DNA of 31,846 nt, taken from a virus. Within the stretch, counting starts at the first letter, position 1. Each line of letters opens with the position of its first letter. The position numbers were made by a program, and so were the translations under genes. The notes under the pieces are model-generated. The model ran no database searches and had not been told where the DNA came from. It was given only the letters and a program-made list of their open reading frames with translations. The stretch is from positions 1 through 31,846 of the IMG/VR virus record IMGVR_UViG_3300027746_001062; one strand, written 5' to 3'. Positions 1 to 5,424 of this stretch are shown one piece after another.

Positions 1-25
1 ATTACGCCACAGTCGCTTGTTTGAT

Positions 26-102
26 TGGTGCCCCAGGGGAGACTCGAACTCCCAGAATTTGGTTTCTAAGACCAACATGGCTACCAGTTACATCACCGGG
101 GC
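26..102 (-). tRNA. tRNA-Leu(UAG), type I body
   Basis: A 77-nt cloverleaf with encoded 3' CCA and discriminator A. Acceptor stem GCCCCGG/CTGGGGC (one G-U), T arm GGGAG-TTCGAGT-CTCCC and anticodon arm TTGGT-CTTAGAA-ACCAA are clear; U33 is present and the anticodon is UAG, predicting CUA leucine codons. The variable region is only about 5 nt, whereas bacterial tRNA-Leu normally has a long variable arm, so the amino acid identity is less certain than the anticodon. It is the last RNA gene of the minus-strand RNA region, just after the 188-aa gene at 124-690. Confidence 0.88.
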
Positions 103-123
103 ATATGAGATTACACTCTATGT

Positions 124-690
124 TTAGAGCAAATTCAATAATTTTGCTGCTTGTTCAAACTTTGTTGGTTTTGTAGCCCGCAAACTCAAACAAATTCTGT
201 CAGCTGTTGTTGTCACAATTCGATGCGGAATGTTTATATTAACTAACGCAGCTTTTCCTGCTGTTCCTGACCATTTAGCAAGTGGATTTATATTGCCAAC
301 TCTTGAATTGCTCCATCGAAAATGTGAAGACTGATCTTCAATGAAGTCATCTGGTGGTACATCTAGATCGACCCACTGCATTTCGCCGTGACCATAGATT
401 ATAAAATTAATTGCAAATTCTCTTGTGTGCTCGTCGGTATGAATGGTACCGGTATGATTACGTATACACTTAAAAAGAGTTGCACGCCATTGAGGTAAAA
501 TTATACCTTTGTTGGCAAACCACAATAATCCTTCGTCACTTACAAAGTCTTTAATATCAACAGATTTAGGGCTATGCCCGGCATCAGCAATCATTGGATA
601 TCCAGAAAACATAATAGATTCTGAATCAGCACCTTGCGGAATAGTTATAAAACTGTTGATAAAATCTGGTAATTCTAAATAATATGGCAT
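124..690 (-). CDS. 2OG-oxygenase-like / cupin-fold protein
   Basis: 188 aa from the ATG at 690. A longer reading frame starts at 759 but would run through a repeated RNA hairpin (721-761), so the internal ATG is preferred. The middle carries IHTDEHTREF, resembling an HxD iron-binding pair, and the C-terminal part carries PHRIVTTTADRICLSLR, resembling the distal His and the Arg of 2-oxoglutarate/Fe(II) dioxygenases; the spacing suits a double-stranded beta-helix fold. Substrate is unknown. No Shine-Dalgarno precedes the ATG; instead TATAAATA ends 5 nt before it. The gene sits between the RNA cluster and tRNA-Leu. Existence is likely, the fold is a motif-level guess. Confidence 0.6.
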   Translation of the reverse strand: MPYYLELPDFINSFITIPQGADSESIMFSGYPMIADAGHSPKSVDIKDFVSDEGLLWFANKGIILPQWRATLFKCIRNHTGTIHTDEHTREFAINFIIYGHGEMQWVDLDVPPDDFIEDQSSHFRWSNSRVGNINPLAKWSGTAGKAALVNINIPHRIVTTTADRICLSLRATKPTKFEQAAKLLNLL

Positions 691-695
691 GCTGA

Positions 696-703
696 TATTT
701 ATA
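696..703 (-). promoter_or_regulatory. T4 late-type promoter box TATAAATA
   Basis: Exact TATAAATA on the minus strand, 5 nt before the ATG at 690. It matches the T4 late-promoter consensus. At this spacing transcription would begin at or next to the start codon. The same spacing recurs at 8889-8896, 14698-14705 and 26530-26537. Confidence 0.5.
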
Positions 704-720
704 GCACACCTAATTTGGTA

Positions 721-761
721 TTGAATTTGCAAGTAGTAGCACCACACTATTGCTACCATTC
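721..761 (-). repeat. Covarying hairpin repeat, copy A
   Basis: 41 bp that matches 1552-1593 with a few substitutions and a one-base indel. On the minus strand it folds as GTAGCA/TGCTAC around a 9-10 nt loop; the other copy has GCAGCA/TGCTGC, so the central pair changed on both sides and pairing was kept. That argues for a functional RNA hairpin. It overlaps the rejected N-terminal extension of the neighbouring gene. Confidence 0.6.
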
Positions 762-945
762 CCCCGAATTAACAAGCTCGAGCGGGGTTCGGTACGTCAC
801 TCGGGATACTTGTCCAGATGATACTCATTGTATGCCGATCCCACTCAAGCGATCAGCCGGGTAACGACCCCGCATCCTTCTACTATATCAGTCCTTCGAA
901 GAAACCTTTATAGCGTGACTTTCTCTTGCTGACACTTACAAAACT
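762..945 (-). ncRNA. Structured non-coding stretch, unknown RNA
   Basis: No convincing protein gene. On the minus strand GCGGGGT (about 870-877) can pair with ACCCCGC (about 781-788), closing a roughly 95-nt fold, and a smaller hairpin CGGG-loop-CCCG with a NTCGTTA loop lies inside, resembling the T loop of the adjacent tRNA-Asp. It begins with the 17-nt spacer also found at 1725-1741. It could be a divergent tRNA-like RNA or a leader/trailer; I cannot name it. Confidence 0.3.
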
Positions 946-948
946 TGG
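932..948 (-). repeat. 17-nt post-CCA spacer repeat, copy 1
   Basis: Identical to 1725-1741. On the minus strand it begins with the CCA of tRNA-Asp and continues AGTTTTGTAAGTGT. Likely a spacer duplicated with a tRNA unit, possibly holding a 3'-processing signal. Confidence 0.6.
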
Positions 949-1021
949 CGGTCTTAGGGGGTAACGATCCCCACTCTTACGGCGTGACAAGCCGTCGTGC
1001 GTCCATGAACACTTTAAGACC
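946..1021 (-). tRNA. tRNA-Asp(GUC)
   Basis: 76 nt with encoded CCA. Acceptor stem GGTCTTA/TAAGACC is fully paired, discriminator is G as expected for Asp, D stem GTGT/GCAC, anticodon arm ACGGC-TTGTCAC-GCCGT gives GUC. The T arm is unusual: GGGG-ATCGTTA-CCCC, with positions 54 and 58 apparently swapped from the normal T and A, and a mismatch at its base. Probably functional but divergent. Confidence 0.8.
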
Positions 1022-1215
1022 AAATAAGGACAAGCTACTGGTTTCCACACCAGCCCTTGATTGAGCAGTTACTCTGTCCATCCCTTTTATTCTAACGTCT
1101 GTGTGCAGAGGGAACTGCCTATCAGATTCAGGGTTTCCCCGCTAACGGTCTTCTGCCACCGGATCTCTATCGCTAATCAAACGCTACTTTAACGAAAGTA
1201 GTAACGGGATTCTTA
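1022..1215 (-). other. Non-coding spacer with several hairpins
   Basis: No protein gene or standard tRNA seen. On the minus strand, GGACA near 1078 pairs with TGTCC near 1028, enclosing hairpins GAG-TAACTG-CTC and CTGGT-GTGGAA-ACCAG; this looks like a tRNA-like three-way junction without an anticodon arm. A further hairpin CTACTTT/AAAGTAG lies near 1183-1200. Function unknown. Confidence 0.3.
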
Positions 1216-1328
1216 CCATATAGGAACACACTACGTATCTTAGTCACGTGTAGTTTTGGAGGGCTACACTACAGACCCAAATAGTTAGACCGCGAATCTA
1301 ACCCAACCTGGAGTATGTTCTTATATGG
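1216..1328 (-). ncRNA. Stem-closed RNA unit 2 (113 bp)
   Basis: Closed by 17-nt inverted arms 1216-1232 and 1312-1328 (15 of 17 complementary as DNA; 16 of 17 paired as minus-strand RNA, because one difference becomes a G-U pair). The inside holds GTTAGA/TCTAAC with a 7-nt loop and GTGTAG/CTACAC with loop CCCTCCAAAA. The arms are related in sequence to those of units at 1460-1540 and 1861-2105. The tRNA-like sequence at 1336-1407 starts 7 nt beyond its arm. Confidence 0.5.
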
Positions 1329-1335
1329 CAAACTC

Positions 1336-1407
1336 ATTGCGGGCAGGACTCGAACCTGCATCGCCGTCTAATATCGACAGCATCCTAGCCAATTAGAAGA
1401 CCGCGAG
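1336..1407 (-). pseudogene. Degenerate tRNA-like sequence (UAU anticodon position)
   Basis: A tRNA body with a perfect T arm (GCAGG-TTCGAGT-CCTGC) and a D arm typical of Glu/Ile/Asp tRNAs. The anticodon arm CTGTC-GATATTA-GACGG would place UAU (Ile, AUA) at 34-36, but position 33 is A instead of the near-invariant U. The acceptor stem is mispaired at positions 1 and 3, or can pair through CTCGCGG/CCGC-GAG only with a 3-nt AAT bulge, and no CCA is encoded. It is either a decaying tRNA gene or a tRNA-like RNA with another use. Confidence 0.5.
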
Positions 1408-1459
1408 TTCTTGAGGTTAATTACTCCCCAATATGGATGTAACCTGCAGATTACATTTA

Positions 1460-1540
1460 CCATATAGAAACACACTGCTTCTGTCTCTGAGGACTTCTGA
1501 TGGACTAGGTCACAGCCTAGGACAATGTGTTTTTATATAA
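1460..1540 (-). ncRNA. Stem-closed RNA unit 3 (81 bp)
   Basis: Arms 1460-1477 and 1523-1540 (18 nt). The differences between them give mostly G-U pairs in minus-strand RNA and only one A-C mismatch, at the same arm position as in unit 2. Inside is CCTAG/CTAGG near 1505-1521. Arms are homologous to those of the other two units. Function unknown; a processing stem between tRNAs is the simplest idea. Confidence 0.5.
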
Positions 1541-1551
1541 TACCATGTCAA

Positions 1552-1593
1552 TTGAATTTGTAAGTAGCAGCACCTCACTCATTGCTGCCATTC
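1552..1593 (-). repeat. Covarying hairpin repeat, copy B
   Basis: 42 bp related to 721-761. The hairpin stem reads GCAGCA/TGCTGC here against GTAGCA/TGCTAC in copy A, a compensatory change. It lies directly after stem-closed unit 3. Confidence 0.6.
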
Positions 1594-1779
1594 TACCTGT
1601 ATTTTCTTAAACGCGGCCGACAGGATAGAGGTACGTAGTAATAGTTGATACTTGAGCGTTGCAATTTTGTTGGACTCGTACCATTCTCTCACATGGCTTT
1701 CGACACCATGCTTTCTCAACATCTACACTTACAAAACTTGGTGGATAACAGATGCCGTAGCACCCGCTTCTCCATAACT
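1594..1779 (-). other. Non-coding spacer; possible tRNA remnants
   Basis: No protein gene accepted. On the minus strand an anticodon-arm-like hairpin ATGGT-GTCGAAA-GCCAT (near 1690-1712) would give CGA, but no convincing D arm or acceptor stem accompanies it. The stretch 1739-1779 between the tRNA-Glu CCA and a second CCACCA looks like a leftover tRNA 3' end, followed by the same 17-nt spacer as after tRNA-Asp. Confidence 0.3.
1725..1741 (-). repeat. 17-nt post-CCA spacer repeat, copy 2
   Basis: Identical to 932-948. Here the CCA that precedes it has no intact tRNA attached, suggesting that a tRNA was lost by deletion after duplication. Confidence 0.55.
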
Positions 1780-1854
1780 TGGTAGAGCATAGCGGAGTCG
1801 AACCGCTCTTAGTGGACTGAAAACCCACTGTCCTAACCGATAGACGAATGCTCC
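1780..1854 (-). tRNA. tRNA-Glu(UUC)
   Basis: 75 nt with encoded CCA. Acceptor GGAGCAT/ATGCTCT, D arm TCGTCTATCGGTTAGGA, anticodon arm GTGGG-TTTTCAG-TCCAC gives UUC, T arm AGCGG-TTCGACT-CCGCT. A standard bacterial or phage tRNA-Glu. Its 5' end lies only 6 nt from the inverted-repeat arm of the 1861-2105 unit, which may help set its 5' processing. Confidence 0.93.
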
Positions 1855-1860
1855 ATGATT

Positions 1861-2105
1861 CACTATATGAAAACACACTTATTCAGGAACGTGCTAACAA
1901 ACATCAGATGGCTACCCTTATGTTTATCAACTGTCATTACTGCCCACATATTCCGTCGCGTTTCCGGATCAACTGAGGCTCAGTGAGTGCCTATTTCATG
2001 TAAGTGAGGGAGTAGCCGAGCTACGGCGGGCGCATCAAATCCCATAATCCTGATCAACTTACCTAACGGTGTGGGTAACCTGTATAACTGTGTTTACATA
2101 TAGTG
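1861..2105 (-). ncRNA. Stem-closed RNA unit 1 (245 bp), candidate new ncRNA
   Basis: A 27-nt inverted repeat closes the unit: arms 1861-1887 and 2079-2105 match at 24 of 27 positions. Inside, the minus-strand RNA can form further helices: CCCACA/TGTGGG, GTAAGT/ACTTAC, GGG/CCC, GCCG/CGGC or GTAGC/GCTAC, and AAACAT/ATGTTT. No reading frame is convincing. It lies between tandem promoters upstream and tRNA-Glu downstream. I checked by eye for group I intron core, hammerhead, RNase P and 6S signatures and found none. Confidence 0.5.
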
Positions 2106-2132
2106 CCCAGAACTCGATCTGGGTACACTATA
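2099..2132 (-). ncRNA. Acceptor/T-arm minihelix-like hairpin
   Basis: Minus strand: TATAGTG-TA-CCCAG-ATCGAGTT-CTGGG-CACTATA. A 7-bp stem stacked on a 5-bp stem with an 8-nt loop containing TCGA, that is, the acceptor plus T-arm half of a tRNA without D and anticodon arms. No CCA follows. Its 3' strand overlaps the arm of the 245-bp unit, so the two folds compete. Confidence 0.4.
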
Positions 2133-2201
2133 CAAAATTGTATTTTTAATGAACCTTGCTGCACTGCGTCGATGCACTGTGCTGCTTTCTAACTAGTCTC
2201 T

Positions 2202-2230
2202 AGTATAACACCAAGTGCAATACTGGTCAA
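2202..2230 (-). promoter_or_regulatory. Sigma70-type promoter P3 of the RNA cluster
   Basis: TTGACC (2230-2225), 17-nt spacer, TATACT (2207-2202). Same boxes and spacing as the tRNA promoter at 13710-13738. It would start RNA near 2195 and read through the stem-closed units and tRNAs. Confidence 0.72.
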
Positions 2231-2298
2231 CCGGTTTTGTAAAACCCTACAATTTGGAAGGACTTTACAAATCTTGCTGTTTTTCCCTACTTGCCGCT

Positions 2299-2327
2299 AT
2301 TGTAGCAGTTGGGCAATTAGTGGTCAA
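2299..2327 (-). promoter_or_regulatory. Sigma70-type promoter P2 of the RNA cluster
   Basis: TTGACC (2327-2322), 17-nt spacer, TACAAT (2304-2299). It lies directly after the terminator at 2332-2359 and about 100 bp before P3, giving tandem promoters. Between P2 and P3 is a palindrome GGTTTT/AAAACC near 2232-2247 and no gene. Confidence 0.65.
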
Positions 2328-2331
2328 CCAC

Positions 2332-2359
2332 CAAAAAAAAACCCGCCTAGTTGGCGGGT
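2332..2359 (-). terminator. Intrinsic terminator
   Basis: Minus strand ACCCGCC-AACTA-GGCGGGT followed by nine T. It ends the small RNA started by P1 and insulates it from P2. Confidence 0.9.
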
Positions 2360-2482
2360 CTTTCGTGAAATTTGTGTAGTATCAAATATCACTAGGCCCG
2401 CTGAAGTCATAATCCAGCGCCTCACTACTCGAATAATTGAGTGAGGGTATCTCTCGGGACAGTTGGGCTTGTTGCATAATCA
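2332..2482 (-). ncRNA. Candidate phage small RNA (about 150 nt)
   Basis: A complete transcription unit without a reading frame: promoter P1 (TTGCTT-17-TATAAT), about 150 nt, and a strong terminator. The RNA has two good hairpins, CCTCACT/AGTGAGG (2420-2446) and CGCTGGA/TTCAGCG with 7-nt loop TTATGAC (2399-2419), then an AU-rich single-stranded stretch before the terminator. This layout resembles base-pairing sRNAs. The second hairpin resembles an anticodon arm but no tRNA folds around it. Target unknown. Confidence 0.5.
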
Positions 2483-2488
2483 TAGTGT

Positions 2489-2517
2489 ATTATATATGAC
2501 AGTTGACGAAAAAGCAA
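2489..2517 (-). promoter_or_regulatory. Sigma70-type promoter P1 of the small RNA
   Basis: TTGCTT (2517-2512), 17-nt spacer, perfect TATAAT (2494-2489), in the gap after the rubredoxin stop codon. Confidence 0.6.
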
Positions 2518-2532
2518 TAGTTTTCGACAAAT

Positions 2533-2679
2533 TCAATCAATTATCACTTGCTCGTAATCTTCTTGTCCACAACCACAGTCAGGACACACAAAATCATCGC
2601 TCAAGGTGCTCCATGCACCTTCTGTTTCTTCATCGTGTACGTGACCGCACACTACGCAAACGTGTTCTACTTTGGCCAT
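2533..2679 (-). CDS. Rubredoxin
   Basis: 48 aa. Two iron-binding knuckles: CVVCG (Cys 8 and 11) and CPDCGCG (Cys 32 and 35), the four ligands of a rubredoxin Fe(Cys)4 site, in a protein of about the usual 50 residues. It carries electrons in the cytoplasm. Its ATG shares one base with the rubrerythrin stop codon (TAATG), so the two are translationally coupled and very likely partners: rubredoxin reduces rubrerythrin, which reduces peroxide. In classical rubrerythrin this domain is fused at the C-terminus; here it is a separate gene. Found in a gap too short for routine gene callers. Confidence 0.85.
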   Translation of the reverse strand: MAKVEHVCVVCGHVHDEETEGAWSTLSDDFVCPDCGCGQEDYEQVIID

Positions 2680-3128
2680 TATAGTGTCTCCATTACTTGT
2701 TGATATGCTGCTGCATGACGTTTCTCGACCTTGGTCAATGCTGCAAAACGCTTTTGAGCCTTTTCTAACACACGCTGGAATTGTTCTGCGTGTGCCTTGC
2801 TTTCTTCAATCTGCTGTTCAATTTCAGATGCAAAATCTGTGTTGCCTTCGTTCAATGCAGCAGTGGCCATTCTAGGATACATGTACATGAATTCTTCAGT
2901 TTCACCTGCAATGGCCATTTCCAAACATTCCCGAGTCGATGGCTTGTTAATCAGCAATTCCAAATGGCCCCAGGCATGCAGCAGTTCTTGATCTGCTGTG
3001 TGTTCAAAATGTTTGGCAACATCTTCATGCCCTTCCTCACGGGCAATACGAGCAAAATAGCGATACTTGATGTGCGCTTGGCTTTCGCCAGCCAACGCAC
3101 TTTTTAAATTTTCAATGGTAATTGACAT
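2679..3128 (-). CDS. Rubrerythrin, diiron domain only
   Basis: 149 aa. Ferritin-like four-helix protein: GESQAHIKYRYFA (Glu 15), TADQELLHAWGH (Glu 48, His 51) in the first half and AGETEEFMYMYPRMA (Glu 76, Glu 79) plus ESKAHAEQF (Glu 109, His 113) in the second half supply the carboxylate/His ligands of a diiron site. Rubrerythrins reduce hydrogen peroxide in the cytoplasm. It lacks the C-terminal rubredoxin domain, which the next gene supplies. Start: ATG at 3128 with AAAGGGAC upstream. Expressed from a near-consensus sigma70 promoter at 3152-3180, so probably early and strong. Family call is firm; the role in infection, protecting against oxidative stress, is inference. Confidence 0.9.
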   Translation of the reverse strand: MSITIENLKSALAGESQAHIKYRYFARIAREEGHEDVAKHFEHTADQELLHAWGHLELLINKPSTRECLEMAIAGETEEFMYMYPRMATAALNEGNTDFASEIEQQIEESKAHAEQFQRVLEKAQKRFAALTKVEKRHAAAYQQVMETL

Positions 3129-3151
3129 AAGTCCCTTTCAGTTAAAATATC

Positions 3152-3180
3152 ATTGTATAGATATTTACTATAGATGTCAA
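3152..3180 (-). promoter_or_regulatory. Sigma70-type promoter of rubrerythrin-rubredoxin
   Basis: TTGACA (3180-3175), 17-nt spacer, TACAAT (3157-3152). Six of six and five of six consensus bases, 24 nt before the rubrerythrin ATG and its Shine-Dalgarno. Confidence 0.85.
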
Positions 3181-3222
3181 CTACAAATAGCAGTTTTGCA
3201 ATTGAAATTTTCTATAATGGCG

Positions 3223-4476
3223 TTAGGCCAGCTTCCTTACTATAACTTCATCTTGCCACCCAAACACATTTTTGATTTCATCTTGAATCCACCCCGGCAG
3301 CTGGTCCAGATCATCAGGTGTTTCGCAACTTGGCCAACTGGGATCTTTTATGTTTTCGTAAAAAATGCACCATCGAGTCTTTCTATCATTTCTTAAGATA
3401 GAACGAATTTTTTTAACTTCTGCACTATAGTGAGTAGCATTGTTAATAATTGCTGTAAAAAGTTCCTGATGTGGTATCGATAACGATATGCTTAGATCGT
3501 CAATGATGTTTAGTGATTCTTGATGTAATTTTTTTATTATGCCGAAGTTATGGAATAATATTTTTTCAATTTCGTCATCATGTTGACGGTTATTCATTAA
3601 CCACTCTGCGTTTTTTATTGCTGCATTAACTTTGTCAATGCACATTTCTCCGTCTGTGTCAGTAACTGGTAACAAGTGATCTATTGTTTGTATACCTAAT
3701 GATTGCAATGCTGCACAACATCCTTGATGACCTACTAGTATGAATGGATGATGATTGATTATCGTCATCCAGATTTTTTCTGAAATAAATGACTCGATAT
3801 TATGCGGATACGCAGTCTCGGATATAATACTCAATCGGGTATTGCTAAAAATATTTACAATTAGATCACCATCCTTAGATTCAGACCACCCGGCTCTATT
3901 ATTTGAATCAAATGTTGAACCACTTATTTTGTTCTCCATGCAATATTGAAAAAATGTATCAGGATCATCAATATCCCACATCTTGATCATGTCTCTGACA
4001 TTTTTACTTGGCAATTCGCTTGGGTAAGGAATGGTAAAATATAAGTTTTTTATAAAATTAGTTTTATAAGCTTCGGCTAGTAAACCTATGCGATTTATTC
4101 TTTCTAATCCGCCGGTCAGTAGCATAGCATGATCAGCTTGTTGATTCCAACTGCGATTGTTGATTGGATATCTGTGCCATTGCCATACTAAAAAAAAATT
4201 AATATATCTTATGTTGGCATGCGGTAACCATAGCGACTCTATTTTTTTAAATTGCCAATCAAGAAGAAATGTCAGTCGCTTGTTCAATTCTGCAGCAAAA
4301 TTAACAGTGGCCAACATTGTGGGATAAAAGTGAAACGGTTCGTATTCAGACAACATAAGAACCACAAGGTCACGGTCAGAGTTAGCAATGTCTTGTTTCA
4401 AAATTTCTAACACTGGGACAATATTGTCAGTATCAATAGTTTCATGATACGTCATTAAATTAATAATAGTTGTCAT
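3223..4476 (-). CDS. Exostosin/glycosyltransferase-like phage protein with C-terminal WP-LP module
   Basis: 417 aa. No signal peptide or membrane segment. The section around residues 205-265 (SNTRLSIISE, then FISEKIW at 230-236, then HHPFILVGHQG) resembles the late part of exostosin-like glycosyltransferase domains, where a conserved SEK motif precedes a sugar-nucleotide pocket; this is the basis of the call. The C-terminus ends in a module (about 378-400: PSWPSCETPDDLDQLPGW, then IQDE) that is also present at the end of the next gene upstream. Its ATG overlaps that gene's stop by 4 bases. Likely acts with its neighbours on glycans or capsid/receptor decoration; substrate unknown. Confidence 0.6.
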   Translation of the reverse strand: MTTIINLMTYHETIDTDNIVPVLEILKQDIANSDRDLVVLMLSEYEPFHFYPTMLATVNFAAELNKRLTFLLDWQFKKIESLWLPHANIRYINFFLVWQWHRYPINNRSWNQQADHAMLLTGGLERINRIGLLAEAYKTNFIKNLYFTIPYPSELPSKNVRDMIKMWDIDDPDTFFQYCMENKISGSTFDSNNRAGWSESKDGDLIVNIFSNTRLSIISETAYPHNIESFISEKIWMTIINHHPFILVGHQGCCAALQSLGIQTIDHLLPVTDTDGEMCIDKVNAAIKNAEWLMNNRQHDDEIEKILFHNFGIIKKLHQESLNIIDDLSISLSIPHQELFTAIINNATHYSAEVKKIRSILRNDRKTRWCIFYENIKDPSWPSCETPDDLDQLPGWIQDEIKNVFGWQDEVIVRKLA

Positions 4477-5420
4477 AGAGTATGCTGATTGATGAATAAA
4501 AGATTAGGCACAATATGAGTATATTGATAGTAAGGATCAACTGGGTATCCGTGTTTGGCAGCTAATTGAGTGTAATCATGAATTTCAGGAATGCTTAATT
4601 TTTTCCAGTCAATGCCAAAATCTTTACACTCTTGTTTTACCCATAATGGTAACTGATCAAAAAAATCGTCTGACGTATCATATGCAGGCCAATCAGGGCC
4701 TTTAACTTTATGATATGTTTTTTCAATATTCATGGTGTTACGTTTAACTGCCGTGTTGTATTGCAATACGTATCTGTCTTGTAGTTGCTGTTGCCTCCGG
4801 GCTGACCACAACTGCTGCGAATTGTCTAACATTTTTGGAAAATTTTGATAAAGTTTTACACGTTTTTCAAACCAAGCATTATGAAGTTGAGATGCTGACT
4901 CAGTGACTGGTTTGATTCCTAATTGATGGCATAATTTTTTGTAGTACATTGTAGGAAACACAGGATTTAAAAATTCTGTCATATCTACATATAACATTGG
5001 TAATTTAGAATTTTTTAAAATGTCATAATGTTTAGCTTCGTCGTGATGCATGCCGTAACTGTCAGAAAAAGAAAACAGATAATGTCTGCTTGCGTTGGTC
5101 CATTGAACTCCAATGTTGTTACTAAATGCATCAGCTATAATAATTTTAAAGTTATTAGATAGCTTTACATTATATACATGCCCTTGAATTAAATCTATTT
5201 TTTCTGAATCTGAAATATGACTACTTCTAAAAGTACCCTCACCGCCAATCCAGTCACCACCAACTGTGTATCTTGCTATGCATGCTGCTAGCCGATTTGA
5301 GATTGTGCTTTCTAATAGATTTGCATTGGATGAATAACAATCTTCTCCTAGTGTGAGTAGTTCTCCCAGAAAGTTTCCACCGTGACACGCAGGATAGACT
5401 ATTGCATATTTCTGTTGCAT
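4473..5420 (-). CDS. Unknown protein with C-terminal WP-LP module; possible P-loop transferase
   Basis: 315 aa from the ATG at 5420, chosen because the upstream gene ends at 5425; a longer frame to 5519 would overlap it by almost 100 bases. The N-terminus AIVYPACHGGNFLGELL resembles the nucleotide-binding loop of sulfotransferase-type P-loop proteins, but no second motif confirms it. Near the C-terminus (about residues 240-265) is GPDWPAYDTSDDFFDQLPLW, clearly the same module as in the downstream protein. ATGA overlap with that gene implies coupled translation. Function unknown; glycan or sulfate modification is a guess from the neighbourhood. Confidence 0.6.
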   Translation of the reverse strand: MQQKYAIVYPACHGGNFLGELLTLGEDCYSSNANLLESTISNRLAACIARYTVGGDWIGGEGTFRSSHISDSEKIDLIQGHVYNVKLSNNFKIIIADAFSNNIGVQWTNASRHYLFSFSDSYGMHHDEAKHYDILKNSKLPMLYVDMTEFLNPVFPTMYYKKLCHQLGIKPVTESASQLHNAWFEKRVKLYQNFPKMLDNSQQLWSARRQQQLQDRYVLQYNTAVKRNTMNIEKTYHKVKGPDWPAYDTSDDFFDQLPLWVKQECKDFGIDWKKLSIPEIHDYTQLAAKHGYPVDPYYQYTHIVPNLLFINQHTL

Positions 5421-5424
5421 ACAA

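Noticed and set aside
691-759. N-terminal extension of the 124-690 gene
   Set aside because: It overlaps the repeated RNA hairpin and the late promoter box.
840-945. tRNA-Arg or tRNA-Ser like fold
   Set aside because: The T-loop-like NTCGTTA and a possible TCG loop exist, but the anticodon stem consists mostly of wobble pairs and no CCA follows.
1022-1080. Further tRNA gene
   Set aside because: A D-like and a T-like hairpin can be drawn, but no anticodon arm and only a 5-bp acceptor stem.
1495-1525. Hammerhead-like CTGATG followed by a stem
   Set aside because: The stem CTAGG/CCTAG fits, but the required GAAA after it is absent.
1607-1876. 89-aa open frame, minus strand
   Set aside because: It runs through tRNA-Glu and hairpin regions, has no Shine-Dalgarno and a composition unlike the nearby proteins.
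1861-2105. Group I intron in the tRNA cluster
   Set aside because: No recognisable P/Q/R/S core and no tRNA halves joined across it.
721-2105. CRISPR array
   Set aside because: Repeats are few, imperfect, inverted and unevenly spaced, and no cas gene is near.
2463-3396. Several open frames on the plus strand
   Set aside because: All lie antisense to rubredoxin, rubrerythrin and the next gene, which have clear family motifs.
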